From assembly GCA_003520205.1 (NCBI GenBank), contig DOVG01000143.1:1-7535 (forward strand): 7,535 nt of DNA, given 5' to 3'. A program made the translations under genes and the position numbers. Below are positions 5,681-7,535 of the stretch, in pieces. How positions within the stretch are numbered: the first letter of the stretch is position 1; each line of letters begins with the position of its first letter. This DNA is from Lachnospiraceae bacterium (GTDB lineage Bacteria; Bacillota; Clostridia; Lachnospirales; Lachnospiraceae). The notes beneath the pieces were generated by a model that had not been told where the DNA came from, ran no database searches, and saw nothing but the letters and a program-made list of their open reading frames with translations.

Positions 5681-6379
5681 CTATTTATCTCTATATTTTA
5701 AAACCCTGTCCGGATAGTCAGTTATAATACCATCAACATCCAGAGAGAGAGCTTTTATTATAAACTTTTTATCATTCACTGTCCATACATAAATCGGAAA
5801 ACCTGATTTTTTTAACCTATTTACAAAACCGAATCTAAGTAAACGGTAGTTTGGACTAACAAAATCAGCCTTACACCTTCTAAGTCTTCTTTCCGGAAAA
5901 ATCTCGCTTATCCTTCTTCTAAGTCCGGCCTTGGATTTACCTATCAGAAGTCCTGTGGTTATCTCAGGTCTTAACTGCTTAATAACATAGGATACTCTGT
6001 CATCAAACGACTTAATACTGTACTGATCAGGAGTTACATATTTATCCAGTTCCTTTAACAGCTTATGTTCAAAGCCTCTTTCTTTTACTTCAATATCAAG
6101 ATAGACTTTCCCACCAAGAAGCTGTAATACTTCTGAAAAGTACGGTAAATGAAATCCATTTTTATTAGCTTCACTTTCAAGAGTTTCATAATTTGTAAGC
6201 TTGACCGGATAATCATTAAGTATCGAATCATGATATACTATTAATTTGTTATCCTTTGTTCGTCTCACATCAAACTCAACCATGTCTAGTTTATGCTGTA
6301 ATGTCTTTTCAAAAGCCTCTATAGTATTTTCTGCCATATCATGTCCAGTTAACCCTCTATGAGCAATAATCTTTGTCAT
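5681..6379 (-). CDS. Glycerophosphodiester phosphodiesterase, cytosolic
   Basis: The protein has 232 residues, typical for the short cytosolic form (UgpQ-like). It hydrolyses glycerophosphodiesters, released by phospholipid turnover, to glycerol-3-phosphate and an alcohol. The TIM-barrel GDPD motifs are present: AHRG (6-9) with H7, ENT (17-19), EFDVR (35-39) with E35 and D37 as metal ligands, YHD with H50 as the second catalytic His, LDIEVK (94-99) with E97 as a metal ligand, WTVND (199-203) and GIITDYP (217-223). There is no signal peptide or membrane segment. A basic insert at 148-170 (KSKAGLRRRISEIFPERRLR region) could touch phosphates or membranes. The ribosome site AAGGAAGGG sits 5 bases before the ATG. 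It has its own promoter upstream (6469-6442) and lies 71 bases ahead of the five-gene cluster, which it may co-transcribe. Lipoteichoic-acid or related envelope lipid turnover is an alternative setting for its substrate. Confidence 0.94.
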   Translation of the reverse strand: MTKIIAHRGLTGHDMAENTIEAFEKTLQHKLDMVEFDVRRTKDNKLIVYHDSILNDYPVKLTNYETLESEANKNGFHLPYFSEVLQLLGGKVYLDIEVKERGFEHKLLKELDKYVTPDQYSIKSFDDRVSYVIKQLRPEITTGLLIGKSKAGLRRRISEIFPERRLRRCKADFVSPNYRLLRFGFVNRLKKSGFPIYVWTVNDKKFIIKALSLDVDGIITDYPDRVLKYRDK

Positions 6380-6441
6380 ATTGACCCTTCCTTACTATAA
6401 ATATATCAGAACAACCAGATATTTTCGCCATCATTCTATCA

Positions 6442-6469
6442 CTTATATTTTTATACTTCCATATGTAAA
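6442..6469 (-). promoter_or_regulatory. Sigma-A-like promoter for the phosphodiesterase gene (and possibly the folate cluster)
   Basis: On the minus strand, TTTACA (6469-6464) and TATAAG (6447-6442) are separated by 16 bases. Each matches the consensus hexamer in 5 of 6 positions. The predicted start of transcription is near 6435, giving a leader of about 55 bases. It lies back to back with the clpX promoter, with 23 bases between the two -35 boxes. Confidence 0.6.
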
Positions 6470-6492
6470 TTGATTAAAAATATATGGATTCT

Positions 6493-6521
6493 TTGCAAAA
6501 ATATATTAACTTTGTTATACT
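6493..6521 (+). promoter_or_regulatory. Sigma-A-like promoter for clpX
   Basis: TTGCAA (6493-6498) and TATACT (6516-6521) are separated by the ideal 17 bases and match consensus in 4 and 5 of 6 positions. The predicted start of transcription is near 6528, a leader of about 37 bases to the TTG start. I see no CIRCE-type inverted repeat or other heat-shock operator around it. Confidence 0.7.
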
Positions 6522-6551
6522 TACTTTGTTTATCTAGTTTTACCAAATAAT

Positions 6552-6557
6552 GGAGGA
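6552..6557 (+). promoter_or_regulatory. Ribosome binding site deciding the clpX TTG start
   Basis: GGAGGA is followed by 7 bases and then TTG (6565-6567). An in-frame ATG at 6550-6552 overlaps this site and has no ribosome site of its own, so TTG is preferred. The first later ATG (6601) would cut off Cys11 of the zinc domain and is excluded. Confidence 0.75.
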
Positions 6558-6564
6558 ATTTAAT

Positions 6565-7535
6565 TTGAATAAAAACGACGAATACGAGAATTATTGTTAT
6601 ATGTGCAGACGTCCTGAATCAGAAGCAGGAAAGCTTATCAACTTTGCTAATAACGTATATATCTGCTCTGAATGCCTTCAGAAAACTCTTGATCAGATAC
6701 AGAACACCCCAATTCTTGATATAAGCAATATGCCCGGATTCAATAATCTGAATATGTTTACACCAAATATGGATATCCCTAATTCTCAGAAGCTTAAAAG
6801 AAAAAGAAAGCCTGAAAACAAAAATGAGAAAGCAAATAAAGAAGGTGATAAAACTGCTGATGATTCTACCGATAACGATGATTCATTCAAGCTTACATTA
6901 CAGAGCATCCCTGCCCCTCATCAGATAAAGAAGCTTCTTGACAGAGATGTGGTAGGTCAGGAATATGCCAAGAAAGTAATGTCTGTTGCTGTATATAATC
7001 ACTACAAGAGAGTTCTCTCTGAAGAAGAAGCTCTTGCCAGAGAGGAAGAACATCCAAAGAAGAAGCTTTCTGCTAAAGAACTTGCGACAATGAATTATGA
7101 CGATAATCCAGAGGCTTTTCTCGATGAAGTTGAGATTGAAAAATCAAATATGCTTATGATCGGACCAACAGGTTCAGGTAAGACATATATGGTTAAAACA
7201 ATCGCCAAGATACTTGATGTACCTCTTGCTATTACCGACGCCACCTCCCTTACAGAAGCAGGATATATCGGTGATGATGTAGAGAGTGTACTGTCCAAGC
7301 TTCTGGCTGCTGCCGATAATGACCTGGAGAAAGCCGAACACGGTATAGTATTTATAGATGAGATAGATAAGCTGGCCAAGAAACAGGAAACAAGATCAAG
7401 AGATGTCAGTGGAGAAGCTGTTCAACAGGGTCTTTTGAAGATTCTTGAAGGCGCTGATGTAGAAGTACCTATAGGTTCCGGCAGCAAAAATGCAATGACA
7501 CCAACTACAATGATGAATACCAGCGGAATTCTGTT
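6565..7535 (+). CDS. clpX: ClpX-type AAA+ unfoldase, divergent form, 3' end missing
   Basis: The first 323 codons are visible. ClpX hexamers unfold proteins and feed them to the ClpP peptidase. The N-terminal zinc domain has C11-x2-C14 and C34-x2-C37. The AAA+ part has IPAPHQIKKLLDRDVVGQ (115-132), VAVYNHYKR (141-149), Walker A GPTGSGKT (200-207), the pore loop GYIG (233-236), Walker B VFIDEID (262-268) and SGEAVQQGLLKILEG (282-296). Several features differ from standard ClpX. The linker after the zinc domain is about 50 residues longer and very charged. About 29 extra residues sit between NHYKR and the Walker A strand. The RKH loop that grips ssrA-type tags aligns without gaps to SKN (307-309). 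In most Firmicutes clpX follows clpP or tig; here it stands alone behind its own promoter. It could be the only ClpX of the cell or a second, specialised copy; the differences favour the second. Confidence 0.92.
   Translation, partial: MNKNDEYENYCYMCRRPESEAGKLINFANNVYICSECLQKTLDQIQNTPILDISNMPGFNNLNMFTPNMDIPNSQKLKRKRKPENKNEKANKEGDKTADDSTDNDDSFKLTLQSIPAPHQIKKLLDRDVVGQEYAKKVMSVAVYNHYKRVLSEEEALAREEEHPKKKLSAKELATMNYDDNPEAFLDEVEIEKSNMLMIGPTGSGKTYMVKTIAKILDVPLAITDATSLTEAGYIGDDVESVLSKLLAAADNDLEKAEHGIVFIDEIDKLAKKQETRSRDVSGEAVQQGLLKILEGADVEVPIGSGSKNAMTPTTMMNTSGIL

Noticed and set aside
6550..6564. ATG 6550 as the clpX start
   Set aside because: It overlaps the GGAGGA ribosome site and has none of its own; TTG 6565 is spaced correctly. 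It would add only five residues.
6380..6564. Riboswitch or heat-shock operator upstream of clpX or the phosphodiesterase gene
   Set aside because: The leaders are about 40-55 bases, too short for known riboswitches, and no CIRCE or direct heptad repeat of CtsR type was seen.
7095..7379. Minus-strand open frame of 94 codons inside clpX
   Set aside because: It is antisense to the conserved AAA+ core, and its Ser/Ile/Ala-rich translation mirrors the clpX codons.

Overview
The window (7,535 bp, AT-rich) looks chromosomal and comes from a low-GC Gram-positive of the Clostridia, most likely the Lachnospiraceae (Roseburia/Butyrivibrio-like). This is inferred from the protein sequences, from GGAGG-type ribosome binding sites paired with TTG starts, and from the gene set; no database search was possible. 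There are eight protein genes, two of them cut by the window edges. I see no tRNA, rRNA, CRISPR array, insertion sequence or prophage gene.

Layout: (1) 1-648, plus strand, the 3' part of a type IV pilin-like secreted protein gene. (2) 651-692, a long perfect palindrome that is a bidirectional terminator between convergent genes. (3) 708-5609, minus strand, a tightly packed five-gene cluster read from right to left: a small two-helix membrane protein, a membrane-anchored polysaccharide deacetylase, FolC, an HD-domain hydrolase, and a 561-residue fusion of FolB, FolK and an ACT-regulated prephenate dehydratase. (4) 5681-6379, minus strand, a glycerophosphodiester phosphodiesterase, which may be the first gene of the same transcript. 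(5) 6380-6564, an intergenic region with back-to-back sigma-A-like promoters. (6) 6565-7535, plus strand, the first 323 codons of a divergent ClpX.

Together, FolB, FolK and FolC cover three steps of dihydrofolate synthesis: aldol cleavage of dihydroneopterin, pyrophosphorylation of hydroxymethyldihydropterin, and glutamate addition. The HD protein between them is a candidate for an accessory phosphatase step. FolE and FolP are not in the window. The deacetylase, its membrane partner and the phosphodiesterase belong to envelope or phospholipid metabolism and appear to be housekeeping companions.

The most unusual item is the fusion of folate enzymes to a phenylalanine-biosynthesis enzyme. The reading frame is open through the junction, all three active sites look intact, and the dehydratase part has no start codon of its own. 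The next most interesting is the ClpX: the zinc domain and AAA+ motifs are conserved, but the substrate-gripping RKH loop reads SKN and two linkers are enlarged, suggesting a specialised paralogue.
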